Below are positions 28,547 through 37,495 of a stretch of DNA of 64,000 nt, one piece after another (within the stretch, counting starts at the first letter, position 1; each line of letters starts with the position of its first letter). This stretch comes from Scytonema hofmannii PCC 7110 (GTDB lineage: Bacteria; Cyanobacteriota; Cyanobacteriia; Cyanobacteriales; Nostocaceae): assembly GCF_000346485.2 (NCBI RefSeq), contig NZ_KQ976354.1:6378872-6442871 (forward strand). The letters run 5' to 3'. Below the pieces are notes generated by a model. The model was not told where the DNA came from and did not search any database. It saw nothing but the letters and a program-made list of their open reading frames with translations. The position numbers and the translations under genes are program-made.

Positions 28547-29485
28547 TTAACCAGAAAACTTTAAAAGTCCTATTAACAGAGCGACAGGTGCTGCAAGTAA
28601 CAACCACATGGTATTTTGTAAACCATAATGTTGAGCAAACAAACCCAATGCTAGCGGCATTAAACCACCCACAAAACCAAATAAGTTACTCAATGTCATG
28701 ACTGTACCACTCTGTCCCGGCATTGCTGTATACAATTGTCCTTGGAGAATTGAGTACCAACCTGCATTAAACAAACCCAGCAAACCGAGAATTAATAACT
28801 TGATATTGATGTTTGGTACGAGCAAAAAAGCCGGGTACAGAAACAAAACAATTATGGCGCTTAATTTTAAGTAAGCAATTCCCCTCACTCTTTCTAGCAA
28901 AGGAATGAGCAAAAAATCCCCTAGCAAGCCAAACCCTAACCAGATAGTCATAGCAAAACTAGCCTGCGTATTGCTTGCACCAATAACATCAACAAAATAC
29001 AGTGCCAAAAAGCCACGCAAAATATCCAGCATTAAATCGGAAAATTGCAACAAAGTTAACCAAAGCAGCACTTTACGCCGTTTTAAAGCTGCGATCGCAT
29101 TACCTATAGCCTCTCTAAAACCCTGTATTGGTTCATCAATTTTGTCAGGTGCAGTTGGAATTGCTTTTCGATACTTCCACACCATTCCCAACAGCAATAC
29201 TGTTAGAACAGCCAAGATAAAAAATGCACTCCGCCAACTTTGATGTAATCCCACAGCAACCGCTAACACCACTGGACCAATGACATTTCCCACAGACCCA
29301 GCTAAAGCCCAACGTGCCATATTTTGCTCATGGCGTTTCGGTTCAATGTCCATGAGAGTAGCTTGGGAAAGACTGACAAAGCAACCGGAAGCAGGATAAA
29401 ACAGGATAAAGGCTGCCAAGAATAATGGAAAGAATTTATATGTATCGCAATTAATGCGAAATGGTATCATTCGTTGAAAAATCAA
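28547..29485 (-). pseudogene. MFS transporter, 5'-truncated
   Basis: 312 aa, where MFS proteins have about 400. Homology-like sequence begins at FFPLFLAAFILFYPASGCFVSLSQATLMD, the region of TM3-4, after about 18 non-homologous codons (MIFQRMIPFRINCDTYK). About 80 residues (TM1-2) are missing. The remaining eight or so helices are well formed. The break lies 21 bp from the end of the neighbouring E1-like gene, suggesting the conjugation cluster replaced its 5' end. Whether a protein is made is unknown. Confidence 0.65.
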
Positions 29486-29506
29486 ACGTTGAGGCGATCG
29501 CTTTTC

Positions 29507-30847
29507 TCAACAGCAAAAGAAACAATCATCAGACCGCAAATACTCAGTATTCGTCTTGCGCCAATCACTACTGGGAAACTCATAAACCCAGTCAATCCCG
29601 GAATCTACATTCAAAAAACCGCTCACCATCCCGTGAATCACACCCACACCCGTACTTGCACAGATACTATTCAACCAAAATACTGCTGGGTCATTTACAC
29701 CTTCTATGTAACCTGCACCCGCAGCCATTTGATGAATTTCAGAAGGTGCAGACTCTAAAGCAGCCCTTTGCAGGCTAATAATATTACCGCACATCAAACA
29801 CCAACCACCACCCACAGGAGGAACGGTCACTCTACAATACATTCGCGGTGTATGGTCTTGTTTCATATCTATGTGAGTTCCCAAACAGACCAGAGGACGC
29901 ATATATTCCAACGCTAATTCTTGAGCAATTTTGCGAGAAAGGTGGTTGTCTGTTGCTACCACAATTAAATCGCAAGTTGCTATTTCTTGCTTGGCTAACT
30001 CACTTTCAATTGAAGTTGGTATTGTTTTAACACAAGAACCTTCACTGTAAATTCTTTTGATAAGATGCTTGACATAATACACTTTATGCCATCTTTGTTC
30101 TACCATTTCTTGTGTAGCACCAGGCATTCGATTGAGATTCAGAGTCTCTAATTTATCGGGGTCAATTAAGACCCAATTTTTTACACCCAAACGTCCCAAC
30201 AATTCTGCAAAAATTGAACCAATACCGCCACAACCAATTAATGCTACTTTGAGTTCGTTGAGCAGCCTTTGATTAGCTTCTCCAAATATTTTTTGTCGAG
30301 CAAACATCAAATCTGGATTGTTCATCTCATCTTCATTAGTCGCGACTTCAAACAATGAATTACAGAATTTAACCTTCTCAAACTTCCGTCCTTTCCTATC
30401 CCACATCCGAAATTGACAAGACTGAAAATCTTCATCAAATACCCCAGAAATCAAACGAGGTTTTTGGGGAAACCCAGATGAGATAAATTGAGCATATTCC
30501 GACTCATAGCGATCGTCAATATAGGAAAAATCAGGCATTCCTCGACCTGCATGAGTATGAATGTGAACTACATCTAACCCAGGTTGAAGATAATTTTCCA
30601 ATAGATAGGAATGAAAAGGCTGTTTTAATATCAATCCAGTTGCAGATTGATGTTCGTAGCAGTCAGACGAAGGAACAACCCAAGTTTTAGGGATATACCG
30701 GATTTTACGTTTTGAAACTTGATGGCGCTGACAAAAGAAAAAACCAATGACTTCTTCATTAAACATTCTAGATTTGAGCATAGATTCCTGAAATTCAGAC
30801 CACATTTTTGGTGGTACATGAAAAGAAATGGCAACAGGTTTGTTCAT
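29507..30847 (-). CDS. JAB-E1 (ThiF) fusion of a ubiquitin-like conjugation system
   Basis: 446 aa. The N-terminal JAB-like peptidase domain has HIHTHAGRGMPDFSYIDDRYE (about 96-116), fitting the H-x-H...S-x-x-D zinc motif. An E1 adenylation domain follows: VALIGCGGIGSIFAELLGRLGV (ATP-binding loop, about 203), WVLIDPDKLETLNLNRM, and TCDLIVVATDNHLSRK. Cysteine pairs (CLMC in WCLMCGNI, and the terminal CFFCC) may bind zinc. With the E2-like and ubiquitin-like genes upstream this forms a bacterial Ub-like operon related to Bil/Bub-type anti-phage systems. E1 activates the modifier and JAB would process or remove it. Confidence 0.85.
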   Translation of the reverse strand: MNKPVAISFHVPPKMWSEFQESMLKSRMFNEEVIGFFFCQRHQVSKRKIRYIPKTWVVPSSDCYEHQSATGLILKQPFHSYLLENYLQPGLDVVHIHTHAGRGMPDFSYIDDRYESEYAQFISSGFPQKPRLISGVFDEDFQSCQFRMWDRKGRKFEKVKFCNSLFEVATNEDEMNNPDLMFARQKIFGEANQRLLNELKVALIGCGGIGSIFAELLGRLGVKNWVLIDPDKLETLNLNRMPGATQEMVEQRWHKVYYVKHLIKRIYSEGSCVKTIPTSIESELAKQEIATCDLIVVATDNHLSRKIAQELALEYMRPLVCLGTHIDMKQDHTPRMYCRVTVPPVGGGWCLMCGNIISLQRAALESAPSEIHQMAAGAGYIEGVNDPAVFWLNSICASTGVGVIHGMVSGFLNVDSGIDWVYEFPSSDWRKTNTEYLRSDDCFFCC

Positions 30848-30871
30848 GGTTAGTTGTTAGTTGTTAGTGGT

Positions 30872-31005
30872 TGGTAGGGGCGCAAGGCATTGCGCCCGTA
30901 CAGTGGTTAGTAGTTGGTAGGGGCGCAAGGCATTGCGCCCGTACAGTGGTTAGTGGTTGGTAGGGGCGCAAGGCATTGCGCCCGTACAGTGGTTAGTGGT
31001 TGGTG
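30872..31005. repeat. Three tandem copies of a 42-44 bp hairpin unit
   Basis: Each unit contains GGGGCGCAAGGCATTGCGCCC, a self-complementary stem, followed by GTACAGTGGTTAGT. Units begin at about 30875, 30919 and 30961. They fill the gap between the E2-like and E1-like genes. Confidence 0.9.
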
Positions 31006-31070
31006 GGAAAAAACAGAAGTCTCTAAAGGTATGTAAACACGCTAAAACCTTTACAAATGACAAATGACAA

Positions 31071-31556
31071 TCAATCATCGCTATTAATTGCGTGACGTGC
31101 TGTAACAAACAAAGTCGCAAGATTGTGACCCTTCTCAGGATTCTGACTGGGTCTCCAAGAATTCAACCAGACATCATGGTTAAATCCTCCCCCCAAACCC
31201 ACGCAATACCAATACCATCCTTCTTCACTCAAAAATGGCGCACCATAGTAACTTTGACGGGTAAAGTGATGGTCTCCCTCTCCTAGCGTATTCCAGGGAT
31301 AATTTAGATAGCAGCCAATGGGAGGAAGGCGCGGGTAATCTGGTGGTAATAAAAACAAAACATCTGTGTTAGAAACAGTAAATTTTTTGGAAGATAAAGG
31401 CATACCCTTAATGAGAACCGCCGTATATCTAATATCGCCGACTGTCTTGCTACCAACAATGACATTTTTTGCAACTTTTTCTAACAATTTGAGTTCTTCT
31501 AGAGTTCGCGAACTCGGTTTAAATCCAGATTTTTCTTGACTTATTGTAACTGCCAT
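31071..31556 (-). CDS. E2-like (UBC-fold, prokaryotic E2 family E type) protein
   Basis: 161 aa. TDVLFLLPPDYPRLPPIGCYLNYP resembles the UBC core strand-loop (P-x-x-YP-x-x-PP), and the tail WYWYC...GFNHDVWLNSWRPSQNPEKG carries the W-rich end of Prok-E2_E. The candidate catalytic Cys is in GWYWYCVGL, but I cannot align it firmly. It would receive the ubiquitin-like protein from the E1 domain of the downstream gene. Spacing is 37 bp from the ubiquitin-like gene, 223 bp from the E1 gene. Confidence 0.75.
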   Translation of the reverse strand: MAVTISQEKSGFKPSSRTLEELKLLEKVAKNVIVGSKTVGDIRYTAVLIKGMPLSSKKFTVSNTDVLFLLPPDYPRLPPIGCYLNYPWNTLGEGDHHFTRQSYYGAPFLSEEGWYWYCVGLGGGFNHDVWLNSWRPSQNPEKGHNLATLFVTARHAINSDD

Positions 31557-31593
31557 ACTTCACCTGCACAATATTTCACAATCCACAACTTGA

Positions 31594-31791
31594 TTACCCC
31601 TTCACAATTTTAGGTACACTCCAAACCTTAGAACCTTCCTTGAGTGCTTCATTATTTTTTAAAGGACGAGTTCCGCTAAAGCCTTCTTCCATCACATCAT
31701 CCTGACCAATTTCCGGCAGTTTTTTTCTTAATTCTTCAACAGTTGTCCCTTGGGGTAAATCGACCAATTTGCCGTTAACAATTGCTCTCAT
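31594..31791 (-). CDS. Small ubiquitin-like (beta-grasp) modifier
   Basis: 65 aa: AIVNGKLVDLPQGTTVEELRKKLPEIG, then EALKEGSKVWSVPKIVKG. Strand-strand-helix order with GTTVEELR and a C-terminal single Gly match a compact beta-grasp modifier. It ends on Gly, so no tail needs removal before activation. Directly upstream of the E2-like gene. Confidence 0.65.
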   Translation of the reverse strand: MRAIVNGKLVDLPQGTTVEELRKKLPEIGQDDVMEEGFSGTRPLKNNEALKEGSKVWSVPKIVKG

Positions 31792-31894
31792 CTGATTTCC
31801 TCACTTTGTTCTAATTCTTAACCCACGTTCGGGTAAATTCTTTGTAATTGGTTCGTAGTAGCGCTTTAGCGTATGCACTGCTACTACGAACTAC

Positions 31895-32287
31895 TTACTT
31901 AAATTCTTGTTGAATGAATTCCACAGACTGCGTTCGTTTTTGAGATCGATCGCGCTCGTATTCAGGCAAATGATTTATGAAAAATATCAACAATAAACCT
32001 ACCAAGCCAATAACATTACTAATCTTGAAAAACAACAACTGTTTAGCTTGGTTGGATGTTACCTCCTCTAAAAAGCCAATTCTTTTATCAAGCTTTTGCA
32101 AAAAGGATTTGACATGATTCACCTCATAACTTACCTTTTGCAAATATTGTGGATAATCTTGTTTGGTAATAGCAGAAACTTGAGATTCCAAAGATTCACA
32201 ACGTCGAATGATTTTCTCAGTTCTTTGTGTCAGTTCATCTAACTGATTGCGTTCTTGAGTAATTAATTTGCCATTCACTGTCCCCAT
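31895..32287 (-). CDS. Coiled-coil protein with one C-terminal membrane helix
   Basis: 130 aa. Heptad-like helix (about 10-85: LDELTQRTEKIIRRCESLESQVSAI...) then a hydrophobic stretch FFKISNVIGLVGLLLIFFINHL (about 92-113) and a short charged tail. N-terminal MGTVNGKLITQERNQL. No known family. Same strand as and just upstream of the ubiquitin-like gene (103 bp), so it could be a membrane target or anchor of that system. Confidence 0.6.
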   Translation of the reverse strand: MGTVNGKLITQERNQLDELTQRTEKIIRRCESLESQVSAITKQDYPQYLQKVSYEVNHVKSFLQKLDKRIGFLEEVTSNQAKQLLFFKISNVIGLVGLLLIFFINHLPEYERDRSQKRTQSVEFIQQEFK

Positions 32288-32329
32288 GAATCACTCCTTT
32301 CTTTTTTTGTTTACTCCAGCCTTCTGCAT

Positions 32330-32905
32330 TTATGAATCAAAGACATTAGAACTACCAATCCGGTGATAATTTTGGTTAGTATCATGTTGGTCAAATTTAT
32401 CAAACACCTCTGTTAAATCCACTACGCTATTAGCTGAATTTTTTAATTCACTTCCTAGCGATTGTTCGACTGAAGCTACCTCAACCCGTATTCCTCGTCT
32501 TCTCAGTTTTTCTGCTAAATAGGCAAAATCAGAATCACCCGTCACTAAAACAACAATATCTGGTTTAACTTCTAACGCTAACTCAATAGCATCGATTGCC
32601 ATGACAACGTCAACATTATTCTCGTAATCATCTCCTTTAGCTTTTCCTTCTTTCGCTACAACTAAAAAACCATTACTCCTTGCCCAGTATATAAATTTTT
32701 CTTTGCTTTTTCGCTGTTCTTCAAATCTTTCTCTTGCAGGAGGTAGACCAAGATAAATTACCATTTCAATGAGTTCTCTACCCTCTTTTGGATCTGCTAA
32801 GTAATCACGCACTTTATGCCAGTTTATTTTACGATTAAAGTTTTGCGCTGCCATAAAAGCATTATCGCCGTCTGCAATAATCATCACTCGATGAAGATTT
32901 ACCAT
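32330..32905 (-). CDS. NYN-domain (LabA/DUF88-like) PIN-fold protein
   Basis: 191 aa. VMIIADGDNAFMAAQN (first acidic motif), KGDDYENNVDVVMAIDAIELAL and DIVVLVTGDSDFAYLAEKLRRRGIRVEVA give the three acidic clusters of NYN/PIN nucleases. LabA-type proteins in cyanobacteria have regulatory roles; other NYN proteins are RNases. As first gene of the cluster with the ubiquitin-like system it may be its effector. Catalytic acids appear intact. Confidence 0.8.
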   Translation of the reverse strand: MVNLHRVMIIADGDNAFMAAQNFNRKINWHKVRDYLADPKEGRELIEMVIYLGLPPARERFEEQRKSKEKFIYWARSNGFLVVAKEGKAKGDDYENNVDVVMAIDAIELALEVKPDIVVLVTGDSDFAYLAEKLRRRGIRVEVASVEQSLGSELKNSANSVVDLTEVFDKFDQHDTNQNYHRIGSSNVFDS

Positions 32906-33073
32906 ACACTTTCACCACGCTTTTGGGGTTTGTGTTTTCTTATTTCTCATTAAAACTCAGGTTCTTCAGTACTTGTTATGCTAAAATAACAAGTACTGAA
33001 GAGGGAACAGGGAACAGGGAACAGGGAACAGTGAAGAAAGGAAAAAGGAAAAAGGAAAAAAGGGAAGAGAGCG

Positions 33074-33433
33074 TTATTCTAGCTTCTTAATGAGGGCAAT
33101 AATCATTCGACTCTCTTCTCGTAGCAAAGAAATAATTGGTTCTATATCTTCTTGTTTAGATAGACCTACCCGATGCGATAGAATAACGTGTGTTTCTAAT
33201 TCATTAACCGAGCCTTGAGCAATATTCAGAAATCTAATGTATTCAAGTGTCGATCTTCTTCCATATCCCTCGGCTATATTGGCTGGAATAGAGACAGCGG
33301 ATTTCCTAATTTGTTGTACCATGCCATATAACTCGTCTTTGGGAAAAGGTTTAGTCAAAAAATAGCACTTTTCGGCTATATCCATACCTTTTTGCCAGAT
33401 TTTTAAGTCTTTAAAATCATTAATCTCTGCCAT
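33074..33433 (-). CDS. Four-helix bundle protein (23S rRNA IVS-like)
   Basis: 119 aa from ATG 33433; an upstream ATG at 33454 is in frame. FKDLKIWQKGMDIAEKCYFLTKPFPKDELYGMVQQIRKSAVSIPANIAEGYGRRSTLEYIRFLNIAQGS is the standard pattern of the family found in 23S rRNA intervening sequences and many mobile contexts. Function unknown. It lies between the transposase and the element end, as passenger or resident gene. Confidence 0.85.
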   Translation of the reverse strand: MAEINDFKDLKIWQKGMDIAEKCYFLTKPFPKDELYGMVQQIRKSAVSIPANIAEGYGRRSTLEYIRFLNIAQGSVNELETHVILSHRVGLSKQEDIEPIISLLREESRMIIALIKKLE

Positions 33434-33471
33434 GAAAACCCTCAAGATTATCAAAATTCATCAATGTTTAG

Positions 33472-34753
33472 TTAGCAATTGAAATGCCAAGTTAATAGGC
33501 ACCGAATTCGAAAGTTGTCAAAATTTCTAAAACCATAAGCAGCGCGTTTGATGAGCTTGAGTTTGTTATTAATACCTTCTACAACTCCGCTTGTTGTCCT
33601 ATTATCAAAGTAAGCAACGATCTCATCTAGCCAACGAAGTATTGTGTTATAGCTCTTAGGAAAATGTTTTTTCGCTTTAAATAACCATGTTCCTAGTTTA
33701 AATAATCCGGCTTCCCAATTACTTATTGTTTCAAAAATTTGTCGAATTTCCTCTTTTAATTCATGCATGATTTTTAGACTAGGAGAAACTTGTTTGACTT
33801 CAATTAATTTCTCTTGTTGGACTTGATTTAGATCTTCTTCATTCTTAAGTAAAATATATTTACTTTTTGTAAGTCCTTGTAAAATTTTTTCACTGTCTGC
33901 TTTATCTTGAGGAGATTCCGCTTTTTTTATAACTGATTCTATTTGACTTTTTTCTCTCTTTCTTTGTGTATCTAGTTCCTTGTTTATCTGTACCATTACA
34001 TGAAATCTGTCAGCCACTACTTGTGCATGAGGCATTAATTCTTTCACTAAACTTTTATAACCTTGCCATAAATCTATACTCACTTCTTCTATTTTATCTA
34101 AAACATCATTCCCCCATTCAATTAAGATTTCTCTTATGACTTCTTGTGTGCGCCCATGTAAAATTGTAATTGGTTTAGATGTATCCAAATCTGTTAAGAC
34201 TGCACAGTAATTTCCATGACCTTTCACCAAAGCTATTTCGTCAATTCCCAGTCTTTTTAATCCGTCATGTTTTGATGAAGATAATCCTGTAGATGCATCT
34301 TTTAACATTCTTTCTATTTCTTCTGTCGTCACAATTCCTTTGGATGCAACACTGTGAATATCGTTTTCTAAAACGTCTTGTATTATTTTTTGAGCTAATC
34401 TTTTTGTATATGTCCTTTTTCGGCTTACGAAATCTAATTCTTCACTAAAAGGTTTTTTACACACCTCACATTTGAATTGTATAAAAGTTTATTTCTAAAA
34501 AAACTGGTTTTTCTCCAAATGGTAAGTCTTTTACTATGTATCGATGATTTTGATGTAATCTATGACTTACGGTTCCACAACGTAGGCAAATACTATAATC
34601 AGAAATTGATTCGGTTTGTAGTATAAGTCCAATTCCAGCATGAAGCCGATGGGATATGACTTTTACCCCTTCTATATCCAGAATTTCCGTTAAAGCTTTA
34701 ATACCTTTTTTCCTTACCATAACTGTTAGATTTACAAAAATGTTATCAGGCAA
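33472..34753 (-). pseudogene. ISL3-family transposase, frameshifted
   Basis: Two frames together give about 427 aa, the normal length. The N-part (to 34466) has the zinc-finger YSICLRCGTVSHRLHQNH; the C-part reads IQFKCEVCKKPFSEELDFVSR, LGIDEIALVKGHGNY, VSIDLWQGYKSLVKELMPHAQVVADRFHV and TSGVVEGINNKLKLIKRAAYGF, the ISL3 DDE core. Joining requires dropping one T in the TTTT run at 34483-34486. Either mutation or sequencing error; the rest is intact. Confidence 0.88.
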
Positions 34754-34999
34754 GGCAAACAGAAAACTTCGTTTCTTTCTTCACTGTTCCCCGTTCCCTG
34801 TTCCCTGTTCCCTCTTCAGTACTTGTTATTTTAGCATAACAAGTACTGAAGAGCCAAAACTCATAGGTGGAATATGCATTATCCGTGTTAATGAAAAAGG
34901 GAGTGGGGAGTAGGGAGTAGGGAGTGGGGGAAGAAAAATTTTCATTTGTTCTGGTATATATGATTCATGACAACTACTTCAAGTGACTGCGATCGCAAA

Positions 35000-35017
35000 T
35001 GGAAATATCATTTTCCA
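35000..35017. promoter_or_regulatory. Palindrome TGGAAATATCATTTTCCA
   Basis: Fourth copy of this group, preceded by GATCGCAAA, 51 bp before the small membrane-protein gene at 35069. Confidence 0.3.
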
Positions 35018-35068
35018 CCAACTCCTTAAACTAAAGACATCACAGTCAACAATGAGTGAGTAGTAAAA

Positions 35069-35275
35069 ATGAAACTAGCTCAAGTATTTCCGATCGCAAT
35101 GGCTGCATCAATGGTGTGCATCTTGACTGGAACTATTAGCAAACAACCTCTATTGCGCGGGCTGGGTGAAATAGCTGCATTGGGAGCCATTTCTAGAAAA
35201 GTACTAGTCAACCAGTCCCAATCAGATGCGAATAACCAGAAGCAATTACAATACTGCTCGGTTAAGGGAAAGTGA
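35069..35275 (+). CDS. Small hydrophobic protein truncated by an IS
   Basis: 68 aa: hydrophobic N-terminus (VFPIAMAASMVCILTGTI), amphipathic middle, polar tail. The last nine codons are encoded by the terminal inverted repeat of the IS4-type element (from 35249), so the original C-terminus is gone. Family not recognised. Confidence 0.45.
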   Translation: MKLAQVFPIAMAASMVCILTGTISKQPLLRGLGEIAALGAISRKVLVNQSQSDANNQKQLQYCSVKGK

Positions 35276-35465
35276 AGCCTAAAATTCCGAAGAAACTGTT
35301 CTCGTTTTATTTACGAGAACAAAAATGAGAGAAATTTGTATAAATGAACCCACAAGAGATGAGCAAGTATCTCTCAAGAATGTTTATATTTAATTGAAAA
35401 AATCTCTAAACCTTGTCCCTTTTAATTTTCTATCTAGTTCAACTATCTTCTACTACTAGATGATG

Positions 35466-36872
35466 TCAACTAGCGGTTGTAAAAATTGTAAAAGATAGTT
35501 GTTGCCGGGGAGTATAATTATTTCTATGACATCGTTTTTTAGTTTTAAATTTAGAACGAGTTTTCTTGATTACCCTCGGATTAGTTCTGCCTGAGGTTGG
35601 TGGTATTTGTAAGTCTAAGATTTCCCAGATTAACCAGCTAAAATATATATTCATATTCTCAAGAGAATGATTAACTTGCTGTTGAAACTGAGGAATAGCA
35701 CGTCTGACAACTCTTAGAGAACTGGTAAAACTTAAACTTAGGGGAGATATTCCCTTGATTGCTGCACTTTGAAACATTAAATAACGTATACAATAGTGTC
35801 CTAGTAACCAACCATAAATTTCTTGGATAACTTCACGAGGATTCTTCGAGCGGATAGGAATTTTACGACCGTTCAGATGGACTTTTAACTCATCCAAGGT
35901 GTTCTCAGCTTCCCACCGTTGATGGTATTCTTGGGCTAAGAGCAATGCAGGAAAAGTTGAAATATCCATCAAATCAGTTACTAAACGATACACCTTTTCT
36001 ACACCCTCAACTTCAATAATATATTCAATGACACGAACAGGTATTTTCGTCGCTCCCTTCTTTCTTGACTTTCCATCAGGAGCAAGCCAACTTAGATAGG
36101 AACCATCAGGAAAAGCTTTAACAAACTCAAATTTTACATGAGATGGCACGCGACCAAGAATATGACATTTTTGTTTGATTGCAGCATGAATCATTTTAAA
36201 TGAGTGCAGTCCTCTGTCCCACATTAACAACATACTCTCCTCAACACTTCTTAATAGCTTTAAAGCTCCTTTTCTCTCTCCAATTCGATATGGACAACAA
36301 AATATGTCGATAATTAAATGAGTTCCTGCTTCGACTAAAAAAGTTAACCTAGCTTTGGGAAAAGCCGGATTTGTACCAGGACGAGAACCAGGGTAACCAA
36401 ATACTTTAGCATTAGTTTCTGTATCAGGAACATCAAAAACTGTGCCATCCAAAGCCATTATTCTCAGTCCACCCAAAAAAGCACCTGGTGTTTTAATTGT
36501 TGCTAAAGGTTTTGCAACAATTTCAAATAAACGAGTCATAACAGCAGCACCAATTCGTTGTCTAGCTTCACTTATTGATGAAGATGTTGGTATCTTAAAA
36601 CGTCTCTTAAAGGGGATTTGCAAAGAATTAAAACCCTGAATGAGATTTTTCAATACATCCACGATTGAATCGGAGGACCAAAAACTCATGGCGATTACTA
36701 GAGAGATTACTACGTGTGTAGGAAGTATTCTTTGACGCCGTGCGGTACTACTCGTTGTTGTAATCGCTGCCATAATCGACTCGGTAGGGATGATCTGGTT
36801 AAGAGCCAGCAGTAATTGTGCCCGATTTAGGATTTGATTGTTGAATTCAAAGTTAACTAGCATCATTAGCAC
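35466..36872 (-). CDS. IS4-family DDE transposase
   Basis: 468 aa. RIMALDGTVFDVPDT (first Asp), MLLMWDRGLHSF (second Asp) and EYHQRWEAENTLDELKVHL (Y-x-x-RW-x-x-E region with catalytic Glu) are the IS4 signatures. The N-terminal IS4 domain (RILPTHVVISLVIAMSFWSSDSI) is present and the frame is unbroken, so the element may be active. Confidence 0.92.
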   Translation of the reverse strand: MLMMLVNFEFNNQILNRAQLLLALNQIIPTESIMAAITTTSSTARRQRILPTHVVISLVIAMSFWSSDSIVDVLKNLIQGFNSLQIPFKRRFKIPTSSSISEARQRIGAAVMTRLFEIVAKPLATIKTPGAFLGGLRIMALDGTVFDVPDTETNAKVFGYPGSRPGTNPAFPKARLTFLVEAGTHLIIDIFCCPYRIGERKGALKLLRSVEESMLLMWDRGLHSFKMIHAAIKQKCHILGRVPSHVKFEFVKAFPDGSYLSWLAPDGKSRKKGATKIPVRVIEYIIEVEGVEKVYRLVTDLMDISTFPALLLAQEYHQRWEAENTLDELKVHLNGRKIPIRSKNPREVIQEIYGWLLGHYCIRYLMFQSAAIKGISPLSLSFTSSLRVVRRAIPQFQQQVNHSLENMNIYFSWLIWEILDLQIPPTSGRTNPRVIKKTRSKFKTKKRCHRNNYTPRQQLSFTIFTTAS

Positions 36873-36971
36873 TCAGTTTTGAAGTGAAATTTCGTATAAG
36901 ATAATATTGATTAAAACACTTTTTGTTCTCGTAATCTATTCGAGAACTCTATCTTTCCCCAATTCCAATTG

Positions 36972-37352
36972 ATGCCTACGAAAACTGACGATATTATTGC
37001 CAGAGCCGAACTCTTACAGCAAGCGATCGCTACTCTACAACTACAAATTCAACAAATTCAAGCTTCAGGAGAAGTTGCACCCGAAGGTTGTTGTGTCCTG
37101 CGCTACCAGGCACGCGGTCAAAAAGGAACTTACTGGTACTATAAGTTGCACGCTCAAATGCCGATTTTCCCTACGCAAACTCCTAATAAATTAAGTAAAT
37201 ATAAGCATTTGGGGAAAGCTGGAAGCCCCGCTCATATTGATGCTGTTATGCAAGTTACACGAAGAATGCAAATCGACACCTTAAAAAATACGATTCATTC
37301 TCTCAGACAAAACTGGATAGATTTGTACGAAAGTCTCAAAGACAAAAAATAA
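36972..37352 (+). CDS. IS passenger protein of unknown function (DUF6788-like)
   Basis: 126 aa from ATG 36972. Coiled N-terminus (AELLQQAIATLQLQIQQIQ), then CCVLRYQARGQKGTYWYYKLHAQ and KYKHLGKAGSPAHIDAV, resembling small proteins with a Tyr-rich YWYY-x-L...K-x-x-HLGK motif. Divergent from the transposase and inside the same inverted repeats. Could be an accessory or regulatory protein of the IS. Confidence 0.6.
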   Translation: MPTKTDDIIARAELLQQAIATLQLQIQQIQASGEVAPEGCCVLRYQARGQKGTYWYYKLHAQMPIFPTQTPNKLSKYKHLGKAGSPAHIDAVMQVTRRMQIDTLKNTIHSLRQNWIDLYESLKDKK

Positions 37353-37495
37353 CCTTGCCCATCCGCTTTCAGTTATCGTTTTTAATACGCGAACACATTT
37401 GACACTGTTTTACCCTTTATTTCCCTTAACCGAGCAGTATTGCAATCGGTGGGGCTTTATTGTTTGAAGACAGAATCCAGGCTAATCTCTGGATT

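Larger units (their letters stand above)
32964..34851. mobile_element. ISL3-type element with about 80 bp terminal inverted repeats
   Basis: Both ends carry the same 38-bp palindrome (starting CTTCAGTACTTGTTATG) at 32964-33001 and 34814-34851, followed inward by GAGGGAACAGGGAACAGGG repeats and AACAGTGAAGAAAG, in inverted orientation. Between them lie a frameshifted ISL3 transposase and a four-helix-bundle gene. The palindromes alone might be a separate repeat family; their symmetry about the transposase favours their being the element ends. Confidence 0.65.
35249..37442. mobile_element. IS4-family insertion sequence with passenger gene
   Basis: Ends are perfect 23-bp inverted repeats (CAATACTGCTCGGTTAAGGG plus AAA) at 35249-35271 and 37420-37442. 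Contents: transposase on the minus strand, divergent small gene at 36972. The right end abuts 12 bp of a CRISPR repeat (37443-37454), so the insertion removed the distal end of the large array. No target duplication visible. Two small MITEs in the window (42257-42347, 50075-50168) share these ends. Confidence 0.85.

Noticed and set aside
34466..34753. Separate 95-aa zinc-finger gene
   Set aside because: It continues into the ISL3 transposase after one base is removed; it is the N-terminal part of that transposase.
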